Numbered from the stretch's first letter, positions 1 to 7,496 are shown. The stretch: DNA of 14,059 nt from Acetobacteraceae bacterium (GCA_947476855.1 CANJSR010000075.1:1-14059); one strand, 5' to 3'. The notes: generated by a model not told the origin, from the sequence alone. Translations and numbers: made by a program.

Positions 1-3000
1 CAGCCGGTCGATCAGCGTCCGCGTGGACTCGGGCGCGCCGGTCGACAGGGCCAGCAGGATCACCGCGCCGCGATAGGTGCCCCCCTTACCGTCGTCCAGG
101 ACGAAATCGCGCTGCTCCGCCGCGGACAAGGTCGCTTTCAGCAGCCGATACAGGTTCGCGAACCGCACGGTGCGGCGGGGGGAGATGCCGACCGCGGCGG
201 CCATGTCGAGGATGCAGTCGCGTTCCGTCCCGCCGAGGTTCAGGGCTTCGGCCACAGCGCGCGCTTCGGCGGCGGCGATGACCTCGGGAGACGGCGTTTC
301 GATTGCGGGGGCGGGTCCGGCGGGGGCGGGAGGCGGGATGGTTCCGGCGGCTGGTTCGAATGGGGTTTCCGGCGGCTTCACCGCCTCGGCGGGCGGTATT
401 TCCGGTTTCGGCGGCGGGGGCGGCGCATCCCCCTGCCCCGCTGGATCGATGGCCAGCGCGAGCAGGCGGCGGCCGGAGTCCGGGGTCATGTCGGGCAGCC
501 AGAACGGGATCTGGAAGACCTTCTCCAGATAGTCGGTGGGGCTGGCGATCGAATCCTCGCGGCCGAGCTGCCCGGGATAGCGGGTGAGCAGGGCCTGGGA
601 GACCCAGCGGATATCGACGCCCACGACCACGACGAACAGCGGGAAGGCTAGCAGCAAATGGACGGCCTCCAGCACCTCCACCACCCGTTGCGGCGGGCAG
701 CGGTCCAGGTCGTCGATATACAGGACGATGCGTTGCATCGGCTGTTGCAGGCCATCCACCCCGGCCTCGGCCGAGGGGATGTTGTTCAGGATGTCCTCCA
801 GCCCCTCCATGTCCTGGCGGATCATGTGGATCAGGCCGAGATGCCGCTGATAGCCGCCATCGGCGAGGCGTTCGGCCACGAATCGCATCATGCGTTCAGC
901 GGAACTCGCGTCCCGCACGTCCTTCTGGGCCTGGGCGACGGCGGCCTGGGCGGCGTTGAGTTCGGCCTGACGGCGGGATCGTTCGGCTTCGGCCTCGGCC
1001 GTGGCGCGTCTGGCGGCGAGGAGGGAGGCGTCGGCTTCGGCCAGGCGCTGGTGCTGGGTCTGCTCGACGCGCTTACGCAGGGCTTCGAGCACCGCGAAGG
1101 CCCGGGTGGCCTTGGCGACATGCGTGCGACCCCAGGTCAGAAGCGTGGCGAGGCCGGCGACCAGGGGGGCGATGACGGTCGTGACGGCGGTGACCAGCGC
1201 GGCCAGATCGGCGCCGAAGTAGCTCAGGGCGATGGTGACCAGCAGAAATCCGCCGAAGACCAGGCCAACGCGCTCCAGCAGGGCGCCGCGTTCGGTGGGG
1301 GAGAAGCCGGCCTGGGCGAGCCAGCCCAGGACCGAGGCGCCGCGGGCCCCACTCGCGCGGACTTCGTCGAGCAGTTCCTGCATGGCGCCGACCTTCTCGG
1401 CCAGCGCCTGGCCGGTGTCGGCGGCGCCGTGGGCGGCGTTGCGGAGGGCGGTGAGATCACGGGCCAGTTCCGGGCGGCCTAGGTAGTCCGCGGCATTGAT
1501 CGCACTGTCGCCGATGCTGGTGACCCAGGCCCTGGCGTCGCCCGCGCCATTGGGGCGGAGGCTTTCCAGGGTCATGCCCCAGACTTCGTTCATGACATCA
1601 TCGGCTGACGGGACGTGGCGTTCGGCCAGCCGCCGCTTATCGGCCTCCAGGATTGCCTGGGCGAGGGCTGCCTGGGCTTCCTTCAGCCGTGCCTCAGCGG
1701 CTCTCAGTTCAGCCTTCGCCGCGAATTCCGCGGCTTCGTGGAGTTTCAGCTTCCCGAGCACGTTGTCGAACCGGGATGGTCCGCTCTTGGGGGCGAACTC
1801 CTTTTGCAGGCCAGTCAGGATGGCGTGCATCAGGCTGGCCCAGAGGTTGCCCTCCACATAGTGCCAGGCGTTGAACCAGATCGGGACGACGCGGCGCTTG
1901 AACACCGGCGGGGTCGAGGGGGATTTGGCCTCGAGATCGGCGTAGTCCGCGACGGCCCACTGGATCATCCGCATGAAATAGGACTTGCCCGAACCCCAGG
2001 CGCCGAAGACGGCGATGGAGAGCGGGGGCTTCTGGTTCTCGGCCGCGATAAGGGCTCCAATTCCGTTGGCGAACTGTCGCAGGCCGAGGCGGTCATTCGG
2101 CCTCGGGTCCCGGTCGTCGGGAACCATGTCAGGGCGGGTGGTGGCGACCTGGACCGGGGGCGGGAGGAGGATTTGCAGCCAGATGCGGCGTTTGTCGCGA
2201 TCCTCGGGGAAGAGGCTGGTGATGAGGTCGGGGAGTTCGGTCAGGATAGGGGCTATGTCGACGCCCCGGTCGGCGAGCATGTCGGCAACGTCCTGGCGGA
2301 GGAGGAGGGCAGAGACGAGGTGGCGGGGGGCGGCACTCTTCGCTCCCGTTTGCCATGACAACTGTATTGCGTGGTATACTACACTACCAGCTTCAGCGCT
2401 GAGAATCGTATTCGATCGACCAACCCCAGCCTGGAACACAGCCAAAATTGATGCTACATCTTCAAACGATGTTGCCGCCAACCTCGGCCCGAATGGATCG
2501 GAACGAACACTTTCAACCCGCTGACGCAGAACCTGCAGCAGAGCCTGGTTGGCCCCAGTCAAAAGTCTAGTGACCCCAAAAATCAACGACTCTATAAGTT
2601 GTTGTAGTGACACCAGTTCATCATCCGGTCCGATGCCCGCCGCCAAGAACATGACCGCAGCCGACGCAGAGTCCAATTCCGGCAAGGGGTGCCGAACCGA
2701 GCCGATGACCGATAGAGCGAGTGGCGTCAGCAGATCATCAGTAGTCGCCCTGCCTCCGTCAGACGCATCCGATGTCACCACCCCCAAAATCGTCCGCCAC
2801 GCTTCCATCTTCTCGCCCCGTTCGGGCGCGCCACCGATCCGGCTGAACAACTCCTGCCGGAATGCGATCAGATCAGCATCGGACGGCTTCCACCCCAGGT
2901 CCGAGAACTCCGGCCAATTCGCGCCATGCGGCTCCAGCATCGCTGTGAAGAAATGCCGCAGGTCCGCAACCGGGCGGCTGACCGTCTGCTCCGCGATCGC

Positions 3001-3399
3001 CCGCGCCCGAGGCAAAATCCCTCGCATGGAGACGGACGCCACAACAGCGAACCCCGACCCGAATGCGTTCAGCACGGTATCGGTCCCGGTCAGGGCAGGC
3101 CCAAGGCTTTTACTGACCAGACCTGGCACCCGAGCCCCCAGCCACCCCGCGAACCACGTCGCCGTATTGCCCAGCGCTCGGCTTGGCGTGTCCTGCAACC
3201 CCACGGACAATAGGCCAAACAAGATCGCACGCCGGTCCAGCACGATCTCACGGGCACTTGTATCCACAACCGCATAGCGCGTGGCACGCTGGATCGCGGC
3301 CACCAACCCAGGCGCGCCCGCGTTGATCGAGCCGGAGAACGCGGCGAGCGCGGCTGCCTCAACCCCCTGCCAGGGATCGGCCATGGTGGTGCCGCTCAT
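1..3399 (-). CDS. KAP-family P-loop NTPase with membrane helices and an N-terminal Clp-N-like region (3' end beyond window)
   Basis: An open frame of 1133 codons reads leftward from 3399 and leaves the window without a stop, so the C-terminus is missing. Walker A is GAWGSGKS (466-473), followed by the KAP-typical WFNAWHY (508-514). Walker B is LYIDDLDR (about 893-900), and the arginine-rich segment SPRRTVRFANLYRLL starts at 1073. Two hydrophobic helices (about 711-728 and 732-756) lie between Walker A and B, as in known KAP proteins, flanked by Ala/Glu/Arg-rich coiled coils (about 550-590 and 770-835). A proline-rich linker covers about 987-1038. The first 390 residues contain three stretches resembling Clp N-terminal motifs: AILFGLLSVG (58-67), RHFFTAMLE (148-156) and RHLVSALL (near 360) with RGVD after it. 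KAP NTPases are membrane-associated ATPases of patchy distribution, and PifA of plasmid F excludes phage T7. Function here is inferred only. The start at 3399 is chosen because GGAGG lies at 3404-3408; an in-frame ATG at 3384 is the alternative. Confidence 0.88.
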   Translation of the reverse strand, partial: MSGTTMADPWQGVEAAALAAFSGSINAGAPGLVAAIQRATRYAVVDTSAREIVLDRRAILFGLLSVGLQDTPSRALGNTATWFAGWLGARVPGLVSKSLGPALTGTDTVLNAFGSGFAVVASVSMRGILPRARAIAEQTVSRPVADLRHFFTAMLEPHGANWPEFSDLGWKPSDADLIAFRQELFSRIGGAPERGEKMEAWRTILGVVTSDASDGGRATTDDLLTPLALSVIGSVRHPLPELDSASAAVMFLAAGIGPDDELVSLQQLIESLIFGVTRLLTGANQALLQVLRQRVESVRSDPFGPRLAATSFEDVASILAVFQAGVGRSNTILSAEAGSVVYHAIQLSWQTGAKSAAPRHLVSALLLRQDVADMLADRGVDIAPILTELPDLITSLFPEDRDKRRIWLQILLPPPVQVATTRPDMVPDDRDPRPNDRLGLRQFANGIGALIAAENQKPPLSIAVFGAWGSGKSYFMRMIQWAVADYADLEAKSPSTPPVFKRRVVPIWFNAWHYVEGNLWASLMHAILTGLQKEFAPKSGPSRFDNVLGKLKLHEAAEFAAKAELRAAEARLKEAQAALAQAILEADKRRLAERHVPSADDVMNEVWGMTLESLRPNGAGDARAWVTSIGDSAINAADYLGRPELARDLTALRNAAHGAADTGQALAEKVGAMQELLDEVRASGARGASVLGWLAQAGFSPTERGALLERVGLVFGGFLLVTIALSYFGADLAALVTAVTTVIAPLVAGLATLLTWGRTHVAKATRAFAVLEALRKRVEQTQHQRLAEADASLLAARRATAEAEAERSRRQAELNAAQAAVAQAQKDVRDASSAERMMRFVAERLADGGYQRHLGLIHMIRQDMEGLEDILNNIPSAEAGVDGLQQPMQRIVLYIDDLDRCPPQRVVEVLEAVHLLLAFPLFVVVVGVDIRWVSQALLTRYPGQLGREDSIASPTDYLEKVFQIPFWLPDMTPDSGRRLLALAIDPAGQGDAPPPPPKPEIPPAEAVKPPETPFEPAAGTIPPPAPAGPAPAIETPSPEVIAAAEARAVAEALNLGGTERDCILDMAAAVGISPRRTVRFANLYRLLKATLSAAEQRDFVLDDGKGGTYRGAVILLALSTGAPESTRTLIDRL

Positions 3400-3433
3400 G
3401 GTGCCTCCGTGCGATCGATGTATCCACGCATGT

Positions 3434-3443
3434 CTTGTACAAG
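3434..3443. promoter_or_regulatory. Short perfect palindrome, possible operator
   Basis: CTTGTACAAG is a perfect 10-base palindrome 35 bases upstream of the KAP start codon, where a repressor or activator site would be plausible. No known regulator is recognised, and a palindrome this short can arise by chance. Confidence 0.25.
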
Positions 3444-3453
3444 GTCTGACCTG

Positions 3454-3492
3454 GTCCCGGATGACGGGTGTATCGGCTGATTCATCCGGGAC
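3454..3492. repeat. Palindromic element with 11-base arms
   Basis: GTCCCGGATGA at 3454-3464 is repeated as its exact reverse complement TCATCCGGGAC at 3482-3492, with a 17-base spacer. The arm shares its words (GTCCCGG, GATGA) with the larger palindrome at 12253-12325, so the two are probably members of one intergenic repeat family. There is no T-run on either side, so a classical terminator is not supported. Confidence 0.6.
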
Positions 3493-3511
3493 GTTCCTTC
3501 ACGAGACGGCG

Positions 3512-3548
3512 GCAAGTCGTGGATGGCGGACCTTCGTCCGCCACGACG
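3512..3548 (-). repeat. Dispersed 37-base hairpin repeat, copy A
   Basis: On the minus strand this unit begins CGTCGTGGCGGAC, has a GAAG loop, returns with GTCCGCCA and ends CACGACTTGC. The stem is seven bases closed by a further five (GTCGT 3516-3520 with ACGAC 3543-3547) around a GGAT bulge. It matches copy B at 8791-8827 at 30 of 37 positions counted by eye, and two of the differences are compensating changes in the stem. It lies after the stop of the lipocalin-like gene and could act as a 3' hairpin, but has no U-tract. Confidence 0.65.
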
Positions 3549-3599
3549 GGTCAAACGACCAGCCCCGGTCCGCCACGACGGTTCAAACAACCAGTCCCG
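3536..3599. repeat. Tandem 32-base repeat, two full copies
   Basis: Copies at 3536-3567 and 3568-3599 both begin GTCCGCCACGACGG and differ at three of 32 positions. A third, degenerate copy starts at 3600 (GCCCGCCGCGGCGGGTCA). Each unit begins with the right half of the hairpin in copy A, suggesting that part of the hairpin element was duplicated in tandem. Confidence 0.7.
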
Positions 3600-3648
3600 G
3601 CCCGCCGCGGCGGGTCACGCCGCCGGCTTCCACGGCAGACCGCCTCCC

Positions 3649-4047
3649 TCAAACGTCCGAAATCTTCCGCCACCACAACGTCCGCTGCTCCACCCGTTCC
3701 CCATAGGCGCGACGGGGCGGGCGCAGGACCATCAGGTCGCCCTCGGTCGTCACGTCCCGCACCTGATCAGACCCAACCCGCGTGGCCGAGGCCGCGGCGT
3801 CCACCTTGGTGATCAACTGCTTCCCGTCGAACACATAGTTCCCGCAATAGGAGTTGTATTCCCGCACCGCTCCGTCAGGCAGCGAGGGCCGCCCGTCGCA
3901 CAACACCGCCATCATCCGCCCGTCGGCGTTGAAGGTCACCCTTCCCATCGCCTTGTCGCCGCCATAGGGGGCGGGCAGAGTCTGGCCGTCCCCGCCCTCG
4001 GACGCGGCGCGCACCAGCGCCCAGGTCCCCACGATCGAAACGCTCAT
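3649..4047 (-). CDS. Lipocalin-like domain protein
   Basis: A 132-residue protein matching the small bacterial lipocalin-like family. It has an N-terminal IVGTWALVRA strand with the conserved Gly-x-Trp, then GRVTFNADGRMMAVL, then YNSYCGNYVFDG, and a late strand ending LMVLRPPRR. Proteins of this type form a one-domain beta barrel that binds small hydrophobic ligands or assists as an accessory protein. No signal peptide is visible, so it is probably cytoplasmic. The start at 4047 follows a purine-rich AAAGGAAAAG ribosome site. It lies 24 bases downstream of the barrel-fold gene on the same strand, so the two are very likely cotranscribed. The ligand is unknown. The family call is fairly secure; any role is not. 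Confidence 0.82.
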   Translation of the reverse strand: MSVSIVGTWALVRAASEGGDGQTLPAPYGGDKAMGRVTFNADGRMMAVLCDGRPSLPDGAVREYNSYCGNYVFDGKQLITKVDAAASATRVGSDQVRDVTTEGDLMVLRPPRRAYGERVEQRTLWWRKISDV

Positions 4048-4071
4048 GTCGTCTTTTCCTTTCAGCGGCGC

Positions 4072-4740
4072 CTATTTCGGCCAGATGCGTTCGAACACGG
4101 CCGGAGAACCCTCGTCCAGCTTCAGATGCGGGCGCATCCGCAGGTTCCACGGGTTCGACACTCGCGCCGCGTTCCATTCCGGCGTGTCGGACACCGTTCC
4201 GTTGGCGAATTCATACACGGTCAGATATTTCGGCACCGCTTCGACCGCCACATAGCGGCGGGCGCGCAGCACGCCCGGGACCTTCAGGAAGCCGGGGATG
4301 AAGGCGGTGTTGTACCAGTCGTTGAACTCGTCTTCCATGTTTGCCGCGATATCCATCCGGCCCATCTGCAGGAACGGCGCCGGCTCCCACGTCTCATCGG
4401 CCGGCTGGCTCATGACCGGGAAGATGCGGCGATAGGTGTTCAGCAGGAAATTCCGCCCGATATGGGACGGCGACACCTTGGTCCGCGTGGCCGAGGGGCG
4501 GAAGCGAATTTCATCCAGGAACGCCGTCGTGCGCATGACGGTATGTTCCTCAAGCTCATACATCGCGAGGTATTTCGGCCCGCCCCGCAGCGCGCGATAG
4601 CGCGATCCGGTGATGAAGCCAGGCACCCTCGCGAGGCGCAGCATGTGTTCGTTGTCGTACCATTCGTTGAAGGCGGCTTCGTGCTCCGGATCGACATCGG
4701 TCCAGGCCATCAGCAGGGCGCTGCCGCGGGTCTTGGCCAT
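4072..4740 (-). CDS. Tandem dimeric alpha/beta-barrel-like (ferredoxin-like) protein
   Basis: A 222-residue protein built of two similar halves. Residues 24-62 (FNEWYDNEH, VPGF, SRY, then PKYLAMYE) line up with 139-177 (FNDWYNTAF, VPGV, RRY, then PKYLTVYE). This pattern, Phe-x-x-Trp-Tyr, Val-Pro-Gly, Arg-Tyr and Pro-Lys-Tyr-Leu-x-x-Tyr-Glu, is typical of EthD/DUF4286-like dimeric alpha/beta-barrel proteins. Here the two half-barrels are fused and probably form an intramolecular pseudo-dimer. Such proteins occur in degradation or oxidation pathways, but no substrate can be named. The start at 4740 is preferred over the longer open frame from 5088 because AGGAGG sits about eight bases upstream and the extension lacks family features. 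It heads a probable two-gene operon with the lipocalin-like gene. Confidence 0.82.
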   Translation of the reverse strand: MAKTRGSALLMAWTDVDPEHEAAFNEWYDNEHMLRLARVPGFITGSRYRALRGGPKYLAMYELEEHTVMRTTAFLDEIRFRPSATRTKVSPSHIGRNFLLNTYRRIFPVMSQPADETWEPAPFLQMGRMDIAANMEDEFNDWYNTAFIPGFLKVPGVLRARRYVAVEAVPKYLTVYEFANGTVSDTPEWNAARVSNPWNLRMRPHLKLDEGSPAVFERIWPK

Positions 4741-4799
4741 TCTGGTTTCCTCCTGTGTTTCCCGCCGGAATGCTAGACCGCGAAGCCGGACCGCGCCAC

Positions 4800-4828
4800 T
4801 TGACGCGGGCGGCGCGAGCGCGATGTTT
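4800..4828 (+). promoter_or_regulatory. Possible promoter of the 56-aa gene
   Basis: TTGACG at 4800-4805 resembles a sigma70 -35 box. A weak ATGTTT (4823-4828) lies 17 bases on, and the coding start follows at 4834. The -35 match is good but the -10 match is poor, so this is tentative. Confidence 0.25.
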
Positions 4829-4833
4829 CCGGG

Positions 4834-5004
4834 ATGGATGACAAGCAGAACCCTCCGCCCGCCCCCCAGCGCAGCCCGGAGCGTCTCGCGCGGGAGGCCG
4901 AGGCCTTGCGGGCCAATCTCCGCCGGCGCAAGGATCAGGCCCGTCAGAGGGAGCAAGGGCGGACTGAAGGGCCCGATCTCGACGCGCCCCCGGCGAACGA
5001 ATAG
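4834..5004 (+). CDS. Small basic hypothetical protein (56 aa)
   Basis: A 56-codon frame from ATG at 4834 to TAG at 5002-5004. The N-terminus is proline-rich (NPPPAPQRSPERL). It is followed by a strongly charged predicted helix (LAREAEALRANLRRRKDQAR, about residues 18-37) and an acidic/proline tail. I recall proteins of this look, short with an Ala/Arg helix carrying an LRRRK-type core, as conserved unnamed genes in Rhodospirillales, but this is memory and not a search. No good Shine-Dalgarno precedes the ATG. A TTGACG at 4800-4805 with a poor -10 around 4822-4828 would place a transcript start almost at the ATG, which would suit a leaderless message. It is divergent from the barrel-protein gene and 98 bases before the Uma2 gene. 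Function unknown. Confidence 0.6.
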   Translation: MDDKQNPPPAPQRSPERLAREAEALRANLRRRKDQARQREQGRTEGPDLDAPPANE

Positions 5005-5102
5005 CGCCTGGGCGCGCGATACCACAAAGGACTGGAACGGCCTGCCGTTCCCGGTCACAGTGAAAGCGCCTTGGCGATTACAGGGCAACGCGAGGGACAG
5101 AC

Positions 5103-5660
5103 ATGTCGGACCCCGCTACCACGTTGATGACATCGGATGAATTCATCGCCTGGGCGATGCAGCAACCGACTCGGACCCGCCACGAACTGGTTGCCGGCCG
5201 CGTCGTGGCGATGGCACCGGAGCGTTCGGCGCACGCCCTGATGAAGGGCTGGCTATATCAGCAACTCGCCAACGCCGTCCGAGCCGCTGACCGGCCCTGC
5301 GTGGTCTATCCCGACGGCATGGCCGTCGCGGTCGACGATCTGACTACCTACGAGCCGGATGCGCTGGTCCGCTGCGGTCCACCGCTGCCGCACGACGCCA
5401 TCAAGGTCACGGACCCGATCATCATCGTGGAGGTGCTCTCCCCCTCGACGCAGGCCCGCGATACCGGGGCGAAGTTGGAGGATTATTTCCGGCTGCCCTC
5501 GCTCCAGCACTACCTGATCGTCAAGACCGAGAACGGCGCCATCATCCACCACCAGCGCAACCCGGATGGCACGATCCTGACACGGATCAACCGGGGCGGG
5601 CCGCTGCATCTCGACCCGCCCGGGATCACGCTGACATCCCCGCGCCCGCCGGCGGACTGA
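5103..5660 (+). CDS. Uma2 family (DUF820) PD-(D/E)XK nuclease-fold protein
   Basis: A 185-residue protein matching the Uma2 family. It has HELVAGRVVAM (27-37), a central YEPDALV with D86, IIIVEVLSPST with E110 (106-116), and GAKLEDY with K124 (122-128). D86, E110 and K124 are the likely acidic and lysine residues of a PD-(D/E)XK-like site. The family has a restriction-endonuclease-like fold and is abundant in cyanobacteria and some other bacteria, with no settled role. Both nuclease activity and association with mobile DNA have been suggested. A GAGGG ribosome site precedes the ATG by about seven bases. The C-terminus overlaps the 3' end of the convergent OpgC-like gene by 35 bases. The family assignment is strong; activity on DNA is inference. 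Confidence 0.9.
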   Translation: MSDPATTLMTSDEFIAWAMQQPTRTRHELVAGRVVAMAPERSAHALMKGWLYQQLANAVRAADRPCVVYPDGMAVAVDDLTTYEPDALVRCGPPLPHDAIKVTDPIIIVEVLSPSTQARDTGAKLEDYFRLPSLQHYLIVKTENGAIIHHQRNPDGTILTRINRGGPLHLDPPGITLTSPRPPAD

Positions 5661-6792
5661 TCGCGCCCGTCACCGGCGGCACGTCCTTCCGCCGGTCCAG
5701 CCAGCGGGCGAAGAGCAGCAGCGCGAAGCAGCCGGCCGCCAGCAGGATCGGGTCCAGCCACCACGCCTGCGCGGGCCACAGCCGGAACGCCACCGTCACG
5801 CCCCAGGACAGGAACAGCCCCAGGCAGAAGATCTGGAGGCTGTAGCGCCCGCCCGTCGCCATCCACTGCCCGACGACACCATGCATCCACGGCCGGTCTC
5901 GCGGCACCAGGCACGACACCAGCCAGGCGAGCGCCAGCGCGTGCAGCAGCCGCAGCACGCCCAGGTTGTTCTTGTTCCACACGATATCCGCATCCGGCAG
6001 AGGCGCGCCGCCGGGGATGAACCCGTACCACCCCAGCCGCAGCCACAGCCCCAGCACCACCACGGCGACGGCGGCACCGGTCAGCCAGCGGGAGGCCGGC
6101 AGAGCCTCCCCCAGCAGCAGCGTCCGCCGGCCCAGCCAGGCGCCGAGCATGAAGACCACCTGCCAGGCGAAGGGGTTGAAGCCCAGCGGATTGGCCCCCG
6201 CCGGCAGCGGCAGATGCAGGCCGAACAGCCACACCGACGCATACAGGGACAGCGGCACGGCCAAAGACCAGTTGCCCACCCGGTCCTCCAGCCAGGCGAA
6301 CAGCGGCAGCGTCGCCATGCAGATCACGAAGATCGGCAGAATGTTCACGAACTCCGGCAGGTACAGTCCCGCCAGCGCCGCGGGGATCGCGCGCCACGGG
6401 TCGTTGAGCAGATAGCCCCAGCCGAGCCTCTCCAGTTCACCCGGCACGATGCCCGCCTTGCACGCCAAGGCGAGCATCACCCCGAACAGCGCGAAGACCA
6501 GCAGATGGGTGCGATACAGATTCCCGGCCCGCAGCAGCATGTCCCGCGCCGCGACCCAGCGCCCCTGCATCAGCTTCCGCCGAGCATGGACCGAACCAAG
6601 CATGAGGCCGGAGAGAAACAGGAACTGCTCGGAACTGTCGGACAGACCCCAGGATTTGTGGATCAGCCACTCCCCGATGAAGGATCCGGCGGCGTGGCTG
6701 GCAAAGATCACAAGCTGCAACCAGCCCCGCAGGATATCGACACGCGTATCCCGCGGCGGGCGGGGAATGGAGGGGGGCTTCGCCTGGGTCAT
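5626..6792 (-). CDS. opgC: OpgC-like membrane acyltransferase
   Basis: A 388-residue, very hydrophobic protein with about ten predicted membrane spans. The N-terminal motif RVDILRG (17-23) is followed by FASHAAGSF (30-38), the Arg-x-Asp...Arg-Gly and His pattern of OpgC and related acyltransferase-3-like proteins. OpgC transfers succinyl groups onto osmoregulated periplasmic glucans in the inner membrane. Length and layout fit that family. No opgG or opgH glucan synthesis gene lies in this window, so the substrate is unproven and the symbol rests on family resemblance. No strong Shine-Dalgarno precedes 6792; a weak GGAC lies nearby. The gene is divergent from dcd and convergent with the Uma2 gene, with overlapping 3' ends. 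Confidence 0.82.
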   Translation of the reverse strand: MTQAKPPSIPRPPRDTRVDILRGWLQLVIFASHAAGSFIGEWLIHKSWGLSDSSEQFLFLSGLMLGSVHARRKLMQGRWVAARDMLLRAGNLYRTHLLVFALFGVMLALACKAGIVPGELERLGWGYLLNDPWRAIPAALAGLYLPEFVNILPIFVICMATLPLFAWLEDRVGNWSLAVPLSLYASVWLFGLHLPLPAGANPLGFNPFAWQVVFMLGAWLGRRTLLLGEALPASRWLTGAAVAVVVLGLWLRLGWYGFIPGGAPLPDADIVWNKNNLGVLRLLHALALAWLVSCLVPRDRPWMHGVVGQWMATGGRYSLQIFCLGLFLSWGVTVAFRLWPAQAWWLDPILLAAGCFALLLFARWLDRRKDVPPVTGAISPPAGAGMSA

Positions 6793-6938
6793 GCGTCTCG
6801 GTCCGCTGGAAGGAGTGCTCGTTAGCAGGTTCGTCCCGGCATACGCGCGGGCGTTACACGAAAAGGCGCGATTGCCCCGGCGCGACTCGGTAGGCTAGAC
6901 CGGTCGGACCCACCACCTTACCGGAGACCGCCCGCAAG

Positions 6939-7493
6939 ATGCCCGTCATGTCAGACCTCTGGATCCGCCGCATGGCGCAGGAGCACGGCATGATCGAGCC
7001 GTTTGTCGAGACGCAGAAGCGGGAAGGCGTGATCAGCTACGGCCTGTCCAGCTACGGCTACGATGCGCGGATCGCCGATGAGTTCAAGATCTTCACGAAT
7101 CTGGACTCGGTGATCATCGACCCGAAGGAATTCGCGCCGACCAGCTTCGTCGACCGCAAGACCGATGCCTGCATCATCCCGCCCAACAGCTTCGCGCTGG
7201 GCCACACGGTCGAGTATTTCCGCATCCCGCGCGATATCCTGGTGGTCTGCCTCGGCAAATCCACCTATGCCCGCTGCGGCATCATCGTGAACGTCACGCC
7301 GCTGGAACCCGAATGGGAAGGCCAGGTGACGATCGAGATTTCCAATACGACCCCCCTGCCGGCTCGCATCCATGCGAATGAGGGGATTTGCCAGTTCCTC
7401 TTCCTGCAGGGGAACGAACCCTGTGAAACCAGCTATGCCGACAAGGCTGGCAAATACATGCGGCAGCGCGGCGTCTCGCTGCCCAGGATGTAG
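6939..7493 (+). CDS. dcd: dCTP deaminase
   Basis: A 184-residue protein that converts dCTP to dUTP and ammonia, feeding dTMP synthesis in the cytoplasm as a homotrimer. Diagnostic segments are [13 protein letters not shown] (37-49), [20 protein letters not shown] (104-123) and the following [15 protein letters not shown]108 and R112 match substrate-site residues of the Escherichia coli enzyme, and E133 matches its catalytic glutamate. The length fits the alphaproteobacterial form. The ATG at 6939 is chosen by analogy with relatives having a few residues before the S-D-x-W-I-R motif; ATG at 6948 is possible. GGAG lies about 12 bases upstream. murA begins three bases after the stop, so the two are almost surely cotranscribed. 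Confidence 0.97.
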   Translation: MPVMSDLWIRRMAQEHGMIEPFVETQKREGVISYGLSSYGYDARIADEFKIFTNLDSVIIDPKEFAPTSFVDRKTDACIIPPNSFALGHTVEYFRIPRDILVVCLGKSTYARCGIIVNVTPLEPEWEGQVTIEISNTTPLPARIHANEGICQFLFLQGNEPCETSYADKAGKYMRQRGVSLPRM

Positions 7494-7496
7494 CCC

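Larger units (their letters stand above)
3400..3648. other. Repeat-rich intergenic region upstream of the KAP gene
   Basis: This 249-base gap between the lipocalin-like gene and the KAP gene holds no convincing reading frame. It contains a 10-base palindrome CTTGTACAAG (3434-3443), an 11-base perfect inverted repeat (3454-3464 and 3482-3492), a bulged hairpin (3516-3547) and a 32-base tandem repeat (3536-3599, with a degenerate third copy). It must include the KAP promoter unless that gene is read through from upstream. No clear -35/-10 pair could be assigned. Confidence 0.7.

Noticed and set aside
3536..3625. Tandem repeats considered as a CRISPR array
   Set aside because: The 32-base units are directly adjacent with no unique spacers, there are at most three copies, and no cas gene is nearby.
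3523..4776. A 417-codon plus-strand frame across the lipocalin and barrel genes
   Set aside because: Shadow frame of two well-supported minus-strand genes, with biased Arg/His/Pro composition and no motif.
4741..5088. N-terminal extension of the barrel protein up to 5088
   Set aside because: The extension lacks family features and overlaps the 56-codon gene on the other strand. A good AGGAGG directly precedes the ATG at 4740.
5881..6825. A 314-codon plus-strand frame antisense to the OpgC-like gene
   Set aside because: Extremely Gln/Arg/Pro/His-rich translation, as expected from the reverse of a hydrophobic membrane protein gene.
6793..6938. Promoter for dcd-murA (TTGCCC followed by CTAGAC)
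   Set aside because: Both boxes match consensus poorly. The region must contain promoters for the divergent genes, but none can be assigned with confidence.
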